Assembly: GCA_000961695.1 (NCBI GenBank)
Contig: LADW01000092.1
Location: 1 to 42,482 of the forward strand
Direction: 5' to 3'
Origin: Hyphomonadaceae bacterium BRH_c29
Lineage (GTDB): Bacteria > Pseudomonadota > Alphaproteobacteria > Caulobacterales > Hyphomonadaceae
Length of the DNA: 42,482 nucleotides
The position numbers were made by a program, and so were the translations under genes. Each line of letters starts with the position of its first letter. Position 1 is the stretch's first letter. The notes beneath the pieces were generated by a model that worked only from the letters and a program-made list of their open reading frames with translations, did not search any database and had not been told where the DNA came from. This document shows positions 16,438 through 24,958 of this stretch, one piece after another.

Positions 16438-17079
16438 TCAGGCCTTCGGGAACACGGCCTTCAGTGGCGCCCACGCATCCTCATGAGAGCCTTCGAAGTT
16501 TGGCACGCCGTGCCCCGTCAGCCGTCCGCGCGGGGCAGTATAGCTGTCGATCTGGCGCACCGGGTTCTCCCGCCACTGGATGTTGAACGCCCAGTATTTC
16601 GGAAAGAAGTAGAGCTTGGAATACGGCAAATGGTCGTGGATCCACCAGGCGAGCTTCTGCCAGTCGCCTTCCTCATGAAACGCATCGTAGAAGGCGGGGA
16701 TCACGATACAGGCCGTGGCGCCCATGTTTCCGTCGGCATCCCGGCGGTCCCAGATATGGGCGGCGTGGCTGCCCTGGTTTGAGCCGCAATTATAGCCCTT
16801 CTTGTTCTCCCGCTGCATCTGGTTGCCAAACCCGTTGACCTCTGAGGAGCGATAGGCTGAGCGGATGGCAACGCGCCCGAACACGTCCTGCAATGGCTCC
16901 AGAAGTTCGGTGCAGAGTTTCGTGCCTGCGGCCACGGCCAGGTCCGGATCGTCCGGGATGTTGGAAAAACCATGCAGCGCCGCGATGTCCGAAAACAGAA
17001 AGTCGCGCATGAAGAACGTATCGGACAGGCGGATGCGTCCGAATTCGGCGAGCGCGTCAACACTCGTGGGGCGTTTCAT
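16438..17079 (-). CDS. Conserved protein, possibly M15-like peptidase
   Basis: A 213-residue cytoplasmic protein with no signal peptide. The middle contains SAYRSSEVNGFG and NQGSHAAHIWDRRDADG, reminiscent of the SxHxxGxAxD zinc motif of D-Ala-D-Ala carboxypeptidases (peptidase M15), but the spacing is altered and the match is partial. The C-terminal part is rich in aromatic residues (WWIHDHLPYSKLYFFPKYWAFNIQWRENP). I recognise this as a conserved type without a firm function. It lies head-on against the HAD gene (5-base gap) and upstream of a small lipoprotein gene reading the same way. A zinc hydrolase is a guess. Confidence 0.6.
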   Translation of the reverse strand: MKRPTSVDALAEFGRIRLSDTFFMRDFLFSDIAALHGFSNIPDDPDLAVAAGTKLCTELLEPLQDVFGRVAIRSAYRSSEVNGFGNQMQRENKKGYNCGSNQGSHAAHIWDRRDADGNMGATACIVIPAFYDAFHEEGDWQKLAWWIHDHLPYSKLYFFPKYWAFNIQWRENPVRQIDSYTAPRGRLTGHGVPNFEGSHEDAWAPLKAVFPKA

Positions 17080-17130
17080 GATGGCAGGCCTTCTTTGCGC
17101 GAAGGAGATGCAAACTCCATGCGCGCGGGC

Positions 17131-17430
17131 TCAGTCGCCGGAGCTGACTTCGCTATAGATGTCCGGAGTGCACGTGCCCTCGGTGATCCGCTCATGCTGC
17201 AGGGTCAGCGTGTCGCCGATTGTGGGTGATTTGAGGAGGTCAGAGACCTCTACCCGGAACGCCCCCTCTTCGCCCATGAGTTCGACGATGTCCTCATCCA
17301 CTTCGGTCACGGTGCCTTTGACGATGGATGTTTCGTATTTGCAGGGGCCGCCAGCAATCGGGCCTTGGCCAATCGGCGCGCATCCTGCGACAACAAGGGC
17401 GAATATTGCGGTGGCCAGGTAGTTGCGCAT
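17131..17430 (-). CDS. Small lipoprotein of unknown function
   Basis: A 99-residue exported lipoprotein. The signal sequence MRNYLATAIFALVVAGC ends in the lipobox VAGC, with lipidation expected at Cys17. The mature part carries two further Cys (GPCKYE and GTCTPD), likely a disulfide, and an acidic middle (TVTEVDEDIVELMGEEG) that may be a small beta domain. GGAGGGG precedes the ATG by 6 bases. The gene lies upstream of the M15-like gene in the same direction with a 51-base gap. No family is recognised. Confidence 0.75.
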   Translation of the reverse strand: MRNYLATAIFALVVAGCAPIGQGPIAGGPCKYETSIVKGTVTEVDEDIVELMGEEGAFRVEVSDLLKSPTIGDTLTLQHERITEGTCTPDIYSEVSSGD

Positions 17431-17526
17431 CGGTGTCCCCTCCGGTTACGTGTTGCAGGACACTAGAGACAGCCCGGTGCCCCGTAAACCGAAATCGCGA
17501 TGGGCCGTCCAGAAGGAGTACGCATC

Positions 17527-18675
17527 GTGGGCAAGGCAAAGTCGGCAATCAATATCGACGATCTGCGAACGCTGGCAAAGGCACGCCTGCCGCGCATGGT
17601 CTTTGACTATATCGACGGTGGATCTGAAGACGAGGTCACGCTGCGCCGTCAGGTCGATAGGTATACGGATTACGAGCTTCAGTGGAACTCGCTGGTCGAT
17701 ATTTCGAAGATCGATACCTCGGCCACCGTGTTCGGCGAGCGGTCGCCGCTGCCATTCTTTATTTCGCCCACGGCTGCCTCGCGTCTGTTCCATCCCAAGG
17801 AAGGTGAACTGGCTGTGGCCCGCGCCGCGCAGAAGGTTGGCATCGCCTATTCCGCTTCGACGCTGGCCAGCCAGAAGCTGGATGCCATTGCCGCTGCCGC
17901 ACCGGACGTGCCGAAGATCATCCAGATCTATGTCTGGAAAGACCGGGGCATCGTGAAGGAACTGATGGCGCGGGCGAAAGCGGCGGGCTTTACCGGCTGT
18001 GTGCTGACGGTCGACACGATCGTTGCAGGCGCGCGTGAGCGGGACCCGCGCAATCGCTTCACCGTGCCGCCAAAGCTGAACAGCAAGACGATCTCGCAGG
18101 CGCTGGCAAAGCCTGGCTACCTCCTGGACATGTTCACATCGCCGACGATCGGCCCGGTAAATTTCGAAGGCCTGGATACCGGCGGGCAAGGCATCATGAA
18201 TGTCATCAATGACCTCTTCGACCGCACGATGACCTGGAAAGACGCTGAATGGATGGCCAACGAATGGGACGGCCCGTTCGCCATCAAAGGCGTCGCCACG
18301 AAAGAAGACGCGGTGCGCGCGGTGGACCATGGCGCCAGCGCCGTCTGGGTCTCGAACCATGGCGGGCGCCAGATCGATACCTCTGTGCCAGTGATCGACC
18401 TGCTGCCGGAAATCCGCGCGGTGCTTTCCCCGAAGACGGAACTCATCGCCGATGGTGGGGTGCGCCGGGGCAGCCACATCCTGAAACTGATCGCGCGGGG
18501 CGCAACCAGCGTCGCCATCGGGCGGGCCTATCTTTACGGCCTTGCGGCGGGCGGTGAGGAAGGCGTGGATCGTGCGATCCGTATTCTGAAGGATGACGTG
18601 GAGCGCGGTCTTGGCCTGCTGGGCGTGCCGCGTATCGCGGACCTTGACGGGACACTGCTGCGCCTGAGGAGCTGA
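17527..18675 (+). CDS. FMN-dependent alpha-hydroxy-acid dehydrogenase (L-lactate dehydrogenase type)
   Basis: An FMN TIM-barrel enzyme of 382 residues that oxidises an L-2-hydroxy acid such as L-lactate to the keto acid. Signatures: FDYIDGGSEDE near the N-terminus, TVDTIVAGARERDPRN, the FMN Lys in IKGVATKEDA, the catalytic His278 with Arg281 in SNHGGRQID, and DGGVRRGSH followed by AIGRAYLYGL at the phosphate site. Start: AAGGAG at 17513-17518 lies 8 bases before GTG 17527 and not before the upstream ATG 17500, so I take GTG. It is followed closely by a serine hydrolase gene. Electron acceptor (quinone or oxygen) cannot be told from sequence. Confidence 0.92.
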   Translation: MGKAKSAINIDDLRTLAKARLPRMVFDYIDGGSEDEVTLRRQVDRYTDYELQWNSLVDISKIDTSATVFGERSPLPFFISPTAASRLFHPKEGELAVARAAQKVGIAYSASTLASQKLDAIAAAAPDVPKIIQIYVWKDRGIVKELMARAKAAGFTGCVLTVDTIVAGARERDPRNRFTVPPKLNSKTISQALAKPGYLLDMFTSPTIGPVNFEGLDTGGQGIMNVINDLFDRTMTWKDAEWMANEWDGPFAIKGVATKEDAVRAVDHGASAVWVSNHGGRQIDTSVPVIDLLPEIRAVLSPKTELIADGGVRRGSHILKLIARGATSVAIGRAYLYGLAAGGEEGVDRAIRILKDDVERGLGLLGVPRIADLDGTLLRLRS

Positions 18676-18679
18676 CATC

Positions 18680-19885
18680 ATGATCGACCGCCGCATATTT
18701 CTGGCCTTGGGCCTCTCCGCGCTTGGCACCTGTGGTCGTGGCACGCCGGGCGGAGAGGAAACAGGTCCGCCGCCGAAAGAGGCCATAGACGGCATCGTTT
18801 CCGGCGGGTTTGCGCCCGCAGCAGGTCTCGTCGTGCGCAGGGGTGGCAAGACCGTCTTTGCCCATTCGGCGGGCGTTGCGAATGCCGGACGTGCCTTCCG
18901 CACGGATACGAAGATGCGCATCGCGTCTGTTTCGAAACTCGCTGTGGCGCTGACGGCGCACCGCTTGGCCGAGCGCGGTGAGTTGGACCTTGATACGCCG
19001 CTGTCGACATGGTTCGGCGATGCGCTGCGCCATCCGGACTATCCGGATGTGGAAATCCCGCTGCGCCACCTGATGAGCCATACGTCGGGTCTGAAAGATC
19101 CCGAGGTCTACTGGCAGGCGGCACCGGGACGGATTGAAGATCTGTTCACGCCAGACATGTGGCTGCCTGGCCCGCCGGGTGGCTATTTCACCTACTGTAA
19201 TTTTGGCTGGGGCATCCTCGCCACGGTTCTGGAGCGGCAGGTGGGCGAGCGGTTTGACCTGCTGGCAGATCGCATCACGCTCGGCCCGCTGGGCGTCACG
19301 GCAGGCTTCAACTGGTCAGGTGTGCCGGAGAAAGAGCGCCGCGCTGGGGCAACGCTGAGCCAGAAGATCGATGGCGAATGGGTCGCGCAGGCCGATGCGC
19401 CGGAGGTTCTTGCAGGCACCGGCCCCGCCATCCTGAAAGCGCCGGGCTTCAATCTGGAAGACTATGTCATCGGTTCAAACGGCACGCTGTTCAGTCCGCA
19501 GGGCGGTCTGCGGGTCAGCCTTGAGGAACTCTGCCCCCTGGCGCGCACGATTGCGGCACATCCCGTCGCCTCGCGTCCGGCATGGGTGTTCGACCCGGCT
19601 ACGCAGAATGGCGACACGGATGAGGGCTATTTCGCTGTCTATGGTGAAGGGCCGCAAATCCATCCGGCTGCGGACTCCCCTGTGCCCGGCGTGAAGCTGA
19701 TCGGGCATCATGGCGAGGCCTATGGCCTCTATTCCGGGGCCTGGCATGCGCCGGAGCTGGACGCCGAGATTGCCTATGCCATCACAGGCTCCGGCGAGGG
19801 CTTCCCGTCGTCGACGCTGCACCGCACGGTAAATACCTGGTTTGAGCCCGCCGTGCGTGCGGCCGGGACAATCCTTAAACGCTGA
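18680..19885 (+). CDS. Serine hydrolase, beta-lactamase/class C fold, lipoprotein-like
   Basis: A 401-residue exported protein of the class C beta-lactamase / D-Ala-D-Ala peptidase / esterase family. The N-terminus MIDRRIFLALGLSALGTCGRG resembles a lipoprotein signal, with Cys18 a possible anchor. Active-site motifs: Ser83 and Lys86 in ASVSKLAV (SxxK), Tyr172 and Asn174 in TYCNFGW (YxN), and GHHGEAYG in place of the KTG box. HTSGL follows the usual helix. Its substrate could be an ester, a peptide or a beta-lactam. It begins 4 bases after the hydroxyacid dehydrogenase, and its end overlaps the convergent FAD dehydrogenase gene by 11 bases. Confidence 0.9.
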   Translation: MIDRRIFLALGLSALGTCGRGTPGGEETGPPPKEAIDGIVSGGFAPAAGLVVRRGGKTVFAHSAGVANAGRAFRTDTKMRIASVSKLAVALTAHRLAERGELDLDTPLSTWFGDALRHPDYPDVEIPLRHLMSHTSGLKDPEVYWQAAPGRIEDLFTPDMWLPGPPGGYFTYCNFGWGILATVLERQVGERFDLLADRITLGPLGVTAGFNWSGVPEKERRAGATLSQKIDGEWVAQADAPEVLAGTGPAILKAPGFNLEDYVIGSNGTLFSPQGGLRVSLEELCPLARTIAAHPVASRPAWVFDPATQNGDTDEGYFAVYGEGPQIHPAADSPVPGVKLIGHHGEAYGLYSGAWHAPELDAEIAYAITGSGEGFPSSTLHRTVNTWFEPAVRAAGTILKR

Positions 19886-21281
19886 CGACGCGGTTCGGGT
19901 TCATGATGCCGAGCGGATCAAGCGCTTTCTTGATCGCGCGCATCGTGTCGGTGGCGGCTTGCGGACGCAGGTTGGCCAGCTCGTCCCGCTTCAGGCGGCC
20001 GACGCCGTGTTCGGCAGAGATGGAGCCGCCGAATTCCATTACCGTGTCATAGATGATCCGCGTCAGTGCCTCGTAATTCTCGCGCAGGCCGGTCTTCTCC
20101 GGCGGTTCGATGACGGAATAATGCAGGTTTCCGTCGCCGACATGGCCGAAGATGACGAAGTCCGCGGTCGGCAGCTTTTCAAGGATGCGGGCATTGCAGG
20201 TGTCGATGAAGGCCGGGATGCGGCTGACCGGGACGGAAATGTCCTGGTTCAGGGAATTGCCATAGGCGCGCTTGGACAGCGGGATCGTCTCGCGCACCAT
20301 CCACATGGCCTTCGCCTGTCCGAGGCTTTCGGCAATCACGGCATCCTGCACGAGTTCTTTATCGAAAGCGGCTTCCAGCGCAGTTTCCAGCGTCTTGCGC
20401 GCCATGGCCTCGTCCGTGAACGACACTTCCATCAGGACGCGCCAGCCAAGCTCTGACGGCAGCGGGTCACGCGTGCCCTGGATGTCGGCCAACACCATGG
20501 CGACGGCATTGGCTGGAATGATCTCGAAACTTGTCACCGTGTCACCGGCATGTTCGCGCACCAGCGCCAGCAGCGAGACGACATCCTGTGTGGACTTGCA
20601 CGTCACCCACGCCGTTGCGCGCTGGACCTTCGGGAACATTTTCAGCGTCGCTGCCGTGATCAGGCCGAGCGTTCCTTCGGCGCCAGCGAAGAGGTGTTTC
20701 AGGTCATAGCCGGTATTGTTCTTGCGCAGGCCCGAGAGGCCATCCCAGACTTCGCCGGATGGCAGCACGACTTCCATGCCCAGCAGAAGGTCGCGCATCA
20801 TGCCATAGCGCAGCACGGCGACGCCGCCGGCATTGGTGGAGATCAGCCCGCCAATCGTGGCGGTACCTTCAGAGCCGAGCGACAGCGGGAACAGACGGTT
20901 CACATCATCGGCGGCGGCTTGCGCGGTGACCAGCGGGGCGCCAGCCTCGACCACCATGGAATTGTTGAACACGTCCACGCTGCGCACCTTGTTCATGCGG
21001 CGCATGGAAACGCAGATCTCGCCATGTGGCACACCGGCATCGACGAGGCCGGTATTGCCGCCCTGCGGGCAGATCGCGACGCGGTGCTGCGCACAGAGCT
21101 TCACCAGTTCTGCGGCTTCTTCCGTGCTGGCAGGCTTTGCCACGATGGGCGTGCTGCCCTTGATGAAGCCGCGCCACGCCTGTGCGTGTTCGGACAGGAC
21201 GTCCGGGTCTTCGCTCCAGCCCTGAGGGCCGAGCAGGTCTTTCAGGACGGCGAGGAAATCCGGGGTCAGCGTCTGGGTCAT
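19875..21281 (-). CDS. FAD-linked oxidoreductase, D-2-hydroxyglutarate/D-lactate dehydrogenase type
   Basis: A 468-residue flavoprotein of the GlcD/D2HGDH group, oxidising a D-2-hydroxy acid. The FAD (PCMH-type) domain shows PQGGNTGLVDAGVP, SLGSEGTATIGGLISTNAGG and FAGAEGTLGLITAATL. The C-terminal substrate domain has FGHVGDGNLHYSV, with the metal His, and SAEHGVGRLKRDEL near the end. These fit human D2HGDH-like enzymes better than the membrane D-lactate dehydrogenases. It is the last gene of a minus-strand operon; its ATG overlaps the stop of the PaiB-like gene (ATGA). The product may detoxify 2-hydroxyglutarate made by side reactions. Confidence 0.9.
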   Translation of the reverse strand: MTQTLTPDFLAVLKDLLGPQGWSEDPDVLSEHAQAWRGFIKGSTPIVAKPASTEEAAELVKLCAQHRVAICPQGGNTGLVDAGVPHGEICVSMRRMNKVRSVDVFNNSMVVEAGAPLVTAQAAADDVNRLFPLSLGSEGTATIGGLISTNAGGVAVLRYGMMRDLLLGMEVVLPSGEVWDGLSGLRKNNTGYDLKHLFAGAEGTLGLITAATLKMFPKVQRATAWVTCKSTQDVVSLLALVREHAGDTVTSFEIIPANAVAMVLADIQGTRDPLPSELGWRVLMEVSFTDEAMARKTLETALEAAFDKELVQDAVIAESLGQAKAMWMVRETIPLSKRAYGNSLNQDISVPVSRIPAFIDTCNARILEKLPTADFVIFGHVGDGNLHYSVIEPPEKTGLRENYEALTRIIYDTVMEFGGSISAEHGVGRLKRDELANLRPQAATDTMRAIKKALDPLGIMNPNRVVSV

Positions 21282-21895
21282 GGTTCCATCTTACGCATTT
21301 CAGCGGCCAGCGCGACGCCGCTTTCTGTCGCGGAGAGCGCGTCGATCACGCCCGCCCGGGCGCTGGCGGGCTTGTTCTGGCTGAGCTTGGTGATGCCTTC
21401 GAAGCGCGTGGGGCGCAGTTCGAACGCCACGATCCCGCGCAACAGGGCCTGAAGTTTTGCCTGGTCCATCTTGGCCGACGTCCAGACGGGCTTTGGCGCC
21501 AGCGGGGCTTCGAAATGGACTGACAGGGCATCCAGCAGGGTTAGTGCGGCCTCATCGTCCAGCCGGGTGACCGGGCCTTCAGCCTCCACCGAGAGATAGT
21601 TCCAGGTCGGCACCTGATCGTCCTGGCCGTACCAATCCGGCGAGACATAGCCGTGCGTGCCGGTGAACACCGCCAGCATCGGGCTGCCTGCCAGAAGGGC
21701 CTTGGTTACCGGATTTCCGGCGGAGAGGTGGAAGTGAAGGCAAAAGGCCTCCCCTTCCCCGGAGGGCAGGACAGGGGCGTGCACAACGAGGGGGCGGCCC
21801 TCGCTGACGGCGGTGATCACCGCGAACGGATGGTCCAGCACGCGCTGGCGCAGCGTGGCATGGTCGGTTTCGTGAAACAGGCGGGCAGGGTGCAT
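21278..21895 (-). CDS. PaiB-like FMN-binding protein
   Basis: A 205-residue protein of the PaiB/FMN-binding split-barrel family, named for a Bacillus sporulation and protease regulator. Family features: MHPARLFHETDHATL at the start, VVHAPVLP, the HGYVSPDWYG segment, VPTWNYLSVEAEG, and KPVWTSAKMD toward the C-terminus. Whether it binds FMN or haem, and whether it acts as a regulator, is not known here. The ATG at 21895 is the first that gives the family N-terminus; an in-frame longer start would overlap the sua5 gene. It sits 10 bases after sua5 and overlaps the next gene by 4 bases, so the three are one transcript. Confidence 0.87.
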   Translation of the reverse strand: MHPARLFHETDHATLRQRVLDHPFAVITAVSEGRPLVVHAPVLPSGEGEAFCLHFHLSAGNPVTKALLAGSPMLAVFTGTHGYVSPDWYGQDDQVPTWNYLSVEAEGPVTRLDDEAALTLLDALSVHFEAPLAPKPVWTSAKMDQAKLQALLRGIVAFELRPTRFEGITKLSQNKPASARAGVIDALSATESGVALAAEMRKMEP

Positions 21896-21905
21896 GGCTT
21901 GGGTC

Positions 21906-22844
21906 CTAGTCCCGGTGGGCCGCGCGGGCGAGGCGGTCATTGATCGCCTCGCCCAGCCCGTCATTCGGGACCGGGGCGACCGCGATCCGGTCATGGCTGG
22001 CGTCGAGGGTGCGAAGGGCGGCGAACAGGGTCTTGGCGGCTTCGCGAAGGTCGCCCGTCTCCGAGAGGTTCAGGCCGGGCCAGGGCGTCTCACCGAAAGC
22101 GAGCCAACCCTCGCCCGGCTCCGGCGCTTCGGCATCGAGGCGCACGCGGGCGTTCGGGGCATAGTGGCTTTTCAGCTGTCCGGGAGCGGAGATTCCGTCT
22201 TCGTCGCCGCGCACGGCCAGCGTGCCGCCGAGTGCATCATTCAGAACGGAGGTTTCCAGCGCGCCGGCGCGGAGCAGGACAGGGTGCTCGCCCACGAACG
22301 AGACGATGGTCGACTCGATGCCGCGCTCGCACGGGCCGCCGTCGAGGATCAGATCGACCTTCCCGTCCAGGTCCTCTTTGACGTGCTGCGCCGTGGTCGG
22401 GCTGATATGGCCGGACCGGTTGGCAGACGGCGCGACCAGCGGCTTGCCGAACGTCTCGATCAGCGCCCGGGCGCCCGGATGAGCCGGCATGCGCAGGGCA
22501 ATCGTGTCGAGGCCTGCGCGGGCGATGTCGCTGACCGTGCCGGTGGACGCGACGGGCAAAACCATGGTCAGCGGACCCGGCCAGAACTTCGCCGCGATCT
22601 CGCGGGCCAGCGGAGAGAAGACAGCCTCCTGCTCCGCCATTTCCATCGAGGCGACATGGGCAATCAGTGGGTTGAAGCGCGGCCGGCCTTTGGCCTCGTA
22701 GAGGCGCACCACGGCGTCCGGGTTCGCGGCATTGCAGGCGAGGCCGTAGACGGTCTCAGTCGGCATGGCGACGAGGCCGCCGCCGCGCAGGTGCATGGCG
22801 GCGAGCTGGAGCGTTCCCTGTTGGATCGGCACGATAGCAGTCAT
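21906..22844 (-). CDS. L-threonylcarbamoyladenylate synthase (Sua5/YwlC type)
   Basis: An enzyme of 312 residues that makes threonylcarbamoyl-AMP from Thr, bicarbonate and ATP for the t6A37 modification of tRNAs reading ANN codons. The YrdC domain is seen in residues 1-200: PTETVYGLACNA, KGRPRFNPLIAHV, FWPGPLTMVL, APSANRSGHISPTTA and ESTIVSF. The extra C-terminal Sua5 domain, after PGQLKSHYAPNARV, makes it a two-domain Sua5 rather than the short TsaC. It heads the operon with the PaiB-like and FAD dehydrogenase genes. The start ATG is at 22844. Confidence 0.93.
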   Translation of the reverse strand: MTAIVPIQQGTLQLAAMHLRGGGLVAMPTETVYGLACNAANPDAVVRLYEAKGRPRFNPLIAHVASMEMAEQEAVFSPLAREIAAKFWPGPLTMVLPVASTGTVSDIARAGLDTIALRMPAHPGARALIETFGKPLVAPSANRSGHISPTTAQHVKEDLDGKVDLILDGGPCERGIESTIVSFVGEHPVLLRAGALETSVLNDALGGTLAVRGDEDGISAPGQLKSHYAPNARVRLDAEAPEPGEGWLAFGETPWPGLNLSETGDLREAAKTLFAALRTLDASHDRIAVAPVPNDGLGEAINDRLARAAHRD

Positions 22845-22893
22845 GCCCTGCGCCTTAGCACCCGTCCCGCCCGGCGGGAAGCAGGCGCCGCCC

Positions 22894-24096
22894 TTACGGT
22901 TTGCGTGTGGCGGTGCCTTTGATCGTGACGGTGACTTCGTCGGCCACCCAGTCGCCGCCGGGATCGGACTGCTGGCCGATGTTCATCGCCTTGCGGGAGA
23001 GCACGGCCTCGCCTTCATAGGTCGCCGTGTCGCCATCAATGGTGAGGTTGAAGCTCAGCGGTACATCGACCGCCTTGTTCTTGACCAGCATCGAGGCCTC
23101 TGCCGTGTATCCGCCATCTGGCGAGGCGGCAAAGTTGATCACGCTGACCTGGACCGACGGATAGGTCGAGATGTCGAACCATTCGCCACTCTTCAGCGTG
23201 TCATTGTAGAGCTTTTTGCCCGCACTTGCCGAGCCCGGATCGACCGACACCTGCACGTTGGCCTTTTCCAGATCGTCCGGATCGAAATAGACGTCGGCAC
23301 TCCAGCGCTCAAATGTGCCGGTGAAGCTGTTGCCTTCATAGGTGCCTGTGAAGCGGATTTCCGAAGCCTCACGGTCGATGGCCCAGTTCGTCTCGGTGGT
23401 TGCTGCTGCCGGGCTGGCGGCAGGCGCGCCTTCCGGCGGCGGCGCTGCCGGAGCGGACGAGGTCATCAGCGGCAAGGCGGCGATGATCGCGAAGGCCACG
23501 AGGGCGCCGCCAAAGGCGGTGACATAGCCACGGGCCGGGTGCGGCGCGTCGGGTTTGCCGAAGAGTGGGATCATCCGCTTGAACACGCCCTGCTCGGCGC
23601 CGATTTCGTGCTTCACGGCGCCGGCAACGTGCAGCCCCAGAAGGACGATCAGCACCCAGGCGCCTTTCGAGTGGAGGAACTCCACCACTTCGTGCAGGGC
23701 CCCGCCCCGCAGGCCTTCTGTAAACGGAAGGTGCGGCCAGCTCACTGTGCCGAACAGAACGGTGGAGACCTGAAACTTGGACGTCGACACCAGCAGCCAG
23801 CCGAGCAGCGGCAGACCGATCATCAGGACATAGAAACCAACATGAACGCCATGGGAGAGCGTTTTCTCCCATGGCTTCATGTCATCCGGCATCGGTGGGG
23901 GTGGGTTCATCCCCCGCCACAGGACCCGCGCCACGCTGAGAAACAGGATCGAGATCCCGATCGATTTGTGCAGCTGGAAGCGGACTTCATTGTCTTCCAT
24001 GTTCCAGCCAAGCCAGATCATGAACAGGATGAGTGCCGCAATCGCCCAGTGAAGGAGGATCGCGACGGCCGAGTAGCGGGAAGATGAAGTCGTCAT
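22894..24096 (-). CDS. Cytochrome b561-YceI domain fusion protein
   Basis: A fusion of 400 residues. Residues 1-185 are a bacterial b561-type membrane cytochrome with four segments and haem His candidates in LLHWAIAAL, LHKSIG, LSHGVHVGFY and LLGLHVAGAVKHE. A fifth segment (AFGGALVAFAIIAAL) leads into a Pro/Ala-rich linker. From about 235, a YceI-like lipid-binding barrel follows (WAIDREASEIRFTGTYEG ... AVLSRKAMNIGQQSDPGGDWVADEVTV). YceI binds long isoprenoids such as ubiquinone or polyprenyl chains, so the fusion may link periplasmic quinone-like lipid handling with membrane electron transfer. It starts 12 bases after the stop of a separate YceI lipoprotein. Confidence 0.92.
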   Translation of the reverse strand: MTTSSSRYSAVAILLHWAIAALILFMIWLGWNMEDNEVRFQLHKSIGISILFLSVARVLWRGMNPPPPMPDDMKPWEKTLSHGVHVGFYVLMIGLPLLGWLLVSTSKFQVSTVLFGTVSWPHLPFTEGLRGGALHEVVEFLHSKGAWVLIVLLGLHVAGAVKHEIGAEQGVFKRMIPLFGKPDAPHPARGYVTAFGGALVAFAIIAALPLMTSSAPAAPPPEGAPAASPAAATTETNWAIDREASEIRFTGTYEGNSFTGTFERWSADVYFDPDDLEKANVQVSVDPGSASAGKKLYNDTLKSGEWFDISTYPSVQVSVINFAASPDGGYTAEASMLVKNKAVDVPLSFNLTIDGDTATYEGEAVLSRKAMNIGQQSDPGGDWVADEVTVTIKGTATRKP

Positions 24097-24108
24097 ACGG
24101 TCAGGGCC

Positions 24109-24843
24109 TTACTCGGATTCGGCGCTTCCGGCAGGCTCTGCCATGGAAAACTCTGCCTCGATCAGCAGGTCGACCTCATCGCCGAGCGTTGGAACCATGA
24201 AATCGAGGCCGAATTCGGAACGCTTCAGAGAGCCTGTGGCCGAGAAGCCGAGGCGCGGCTGGTCCGGCGCCCACGGGAAGGTTGCGGTGCCGTTGTAGGT
24301 CACGTCCAGCGTCACCGGCTTGGTCACGCCCCGGAAGGTCAGGTCGCCGGTCACGGTGCCGGTGGATGGGCCGGTCTGGGTGACTTCAGTCGACTTGAAC
24401 GTGATGGCCGGGAAGACCGTCGAGTTGAAATAGGTGTCGCTCTCGGAGATTTCCTGGTCGAACGAGTTGAACGGGCTGTCCGGGTGGCCGGCTTTGAAGT
24501 CTGCCGGGTAGTCGGTCTCGACCGAAGCCGGGTCGACGTTGACGTCCAGAACGCTGGCCGACAGGTTTTCCGGATCAAAGACCAGCGTACCAGCGAGGCC
24601 GGTGAAGCGGGCGGTGTAGTTGGACAGGCCGAAATGGCTGACTTTCCAGGTCAGCGAGGCATGAGTCGGGTCCATCACGTATGTGCCTGCCGGGCCGAGT
24701 TCGGGGGCCGGGGCTTCCGCCGGGCCGGCGGTGGTTTCAGCGACTGTGGCCTCAGGGGCCGCGACCGGGGCTGTTTCACTGGTATTGGCGGCGCCACACG
24801 CCGCGAGGGCGAGGACGGACGCGGAAAGAAGCAGAGTGCGCAT
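24109..24843 (-). CDS. YceI family lipoprotein
   Basis: A 244-residue exported protein. The lipobox LAACG ends a clear signal sequence (MRTLLLSASVLALAAC). An Ala/Pro/Glu-rich spacer to about residue 50 leads to the YceI barrel: YVMDPTHASLTWKVSHFGLSNYTARF is the diagnostic front strand set, followed by ADFKAGHPDSPF, FPAITFKST, LTFRGVTKPVTLDV and FSATGSLKRSEFGLDF. YceI-like barrels bind isoprenoid lipids in the periplasm. It is followed on the same strand by the b561-YceI fusion, forming a two-gene operon; the two YceI domains differ, which hints at separate roles. Diverges from the acyl-CoA dehydrogenase gene. Confidence 0.93.
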   Translation of the reverse strand: MRTLLLSASVLALAACGAANTSETAPVAAPEATVAETTAGPAEAPAPELGPAGTYVMDPTHASLTWKVSHFGLSNYTARFTGLAGTLVFDPENLSASVLDVNVDPASVETDYPADFKAGHPDSPFNSFDQEISESDTYFNSTVFPAITFKSTEVTQTGPSTGTVTGDLTFRGVTKPVTLDVTYNGTATFPWAPDQPRLGFSATGSLKRSEFGLDFMVPTLGDEVDLLIEAEFSMAEPAGSAESE

Positions 24844-24958
24844 AGTGGGAATCTCCTGTGTTACGACTGCAGCAAAGTATAGTGTGTCGCTGGACAGTCG
24901 CCACATCCGCGCTAAAGCCTGCGCTCAATATCACTTATGCGCAAGTTAAGAGGAATGC

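Noticed and set aside
21894..22922. A 342-codon plus-strand frame opposite sua5
   Set aside because: Antisense to a clear Sua5 gene with all motifs intact; Arg/Ala-rich composition is that of a shadow frame.
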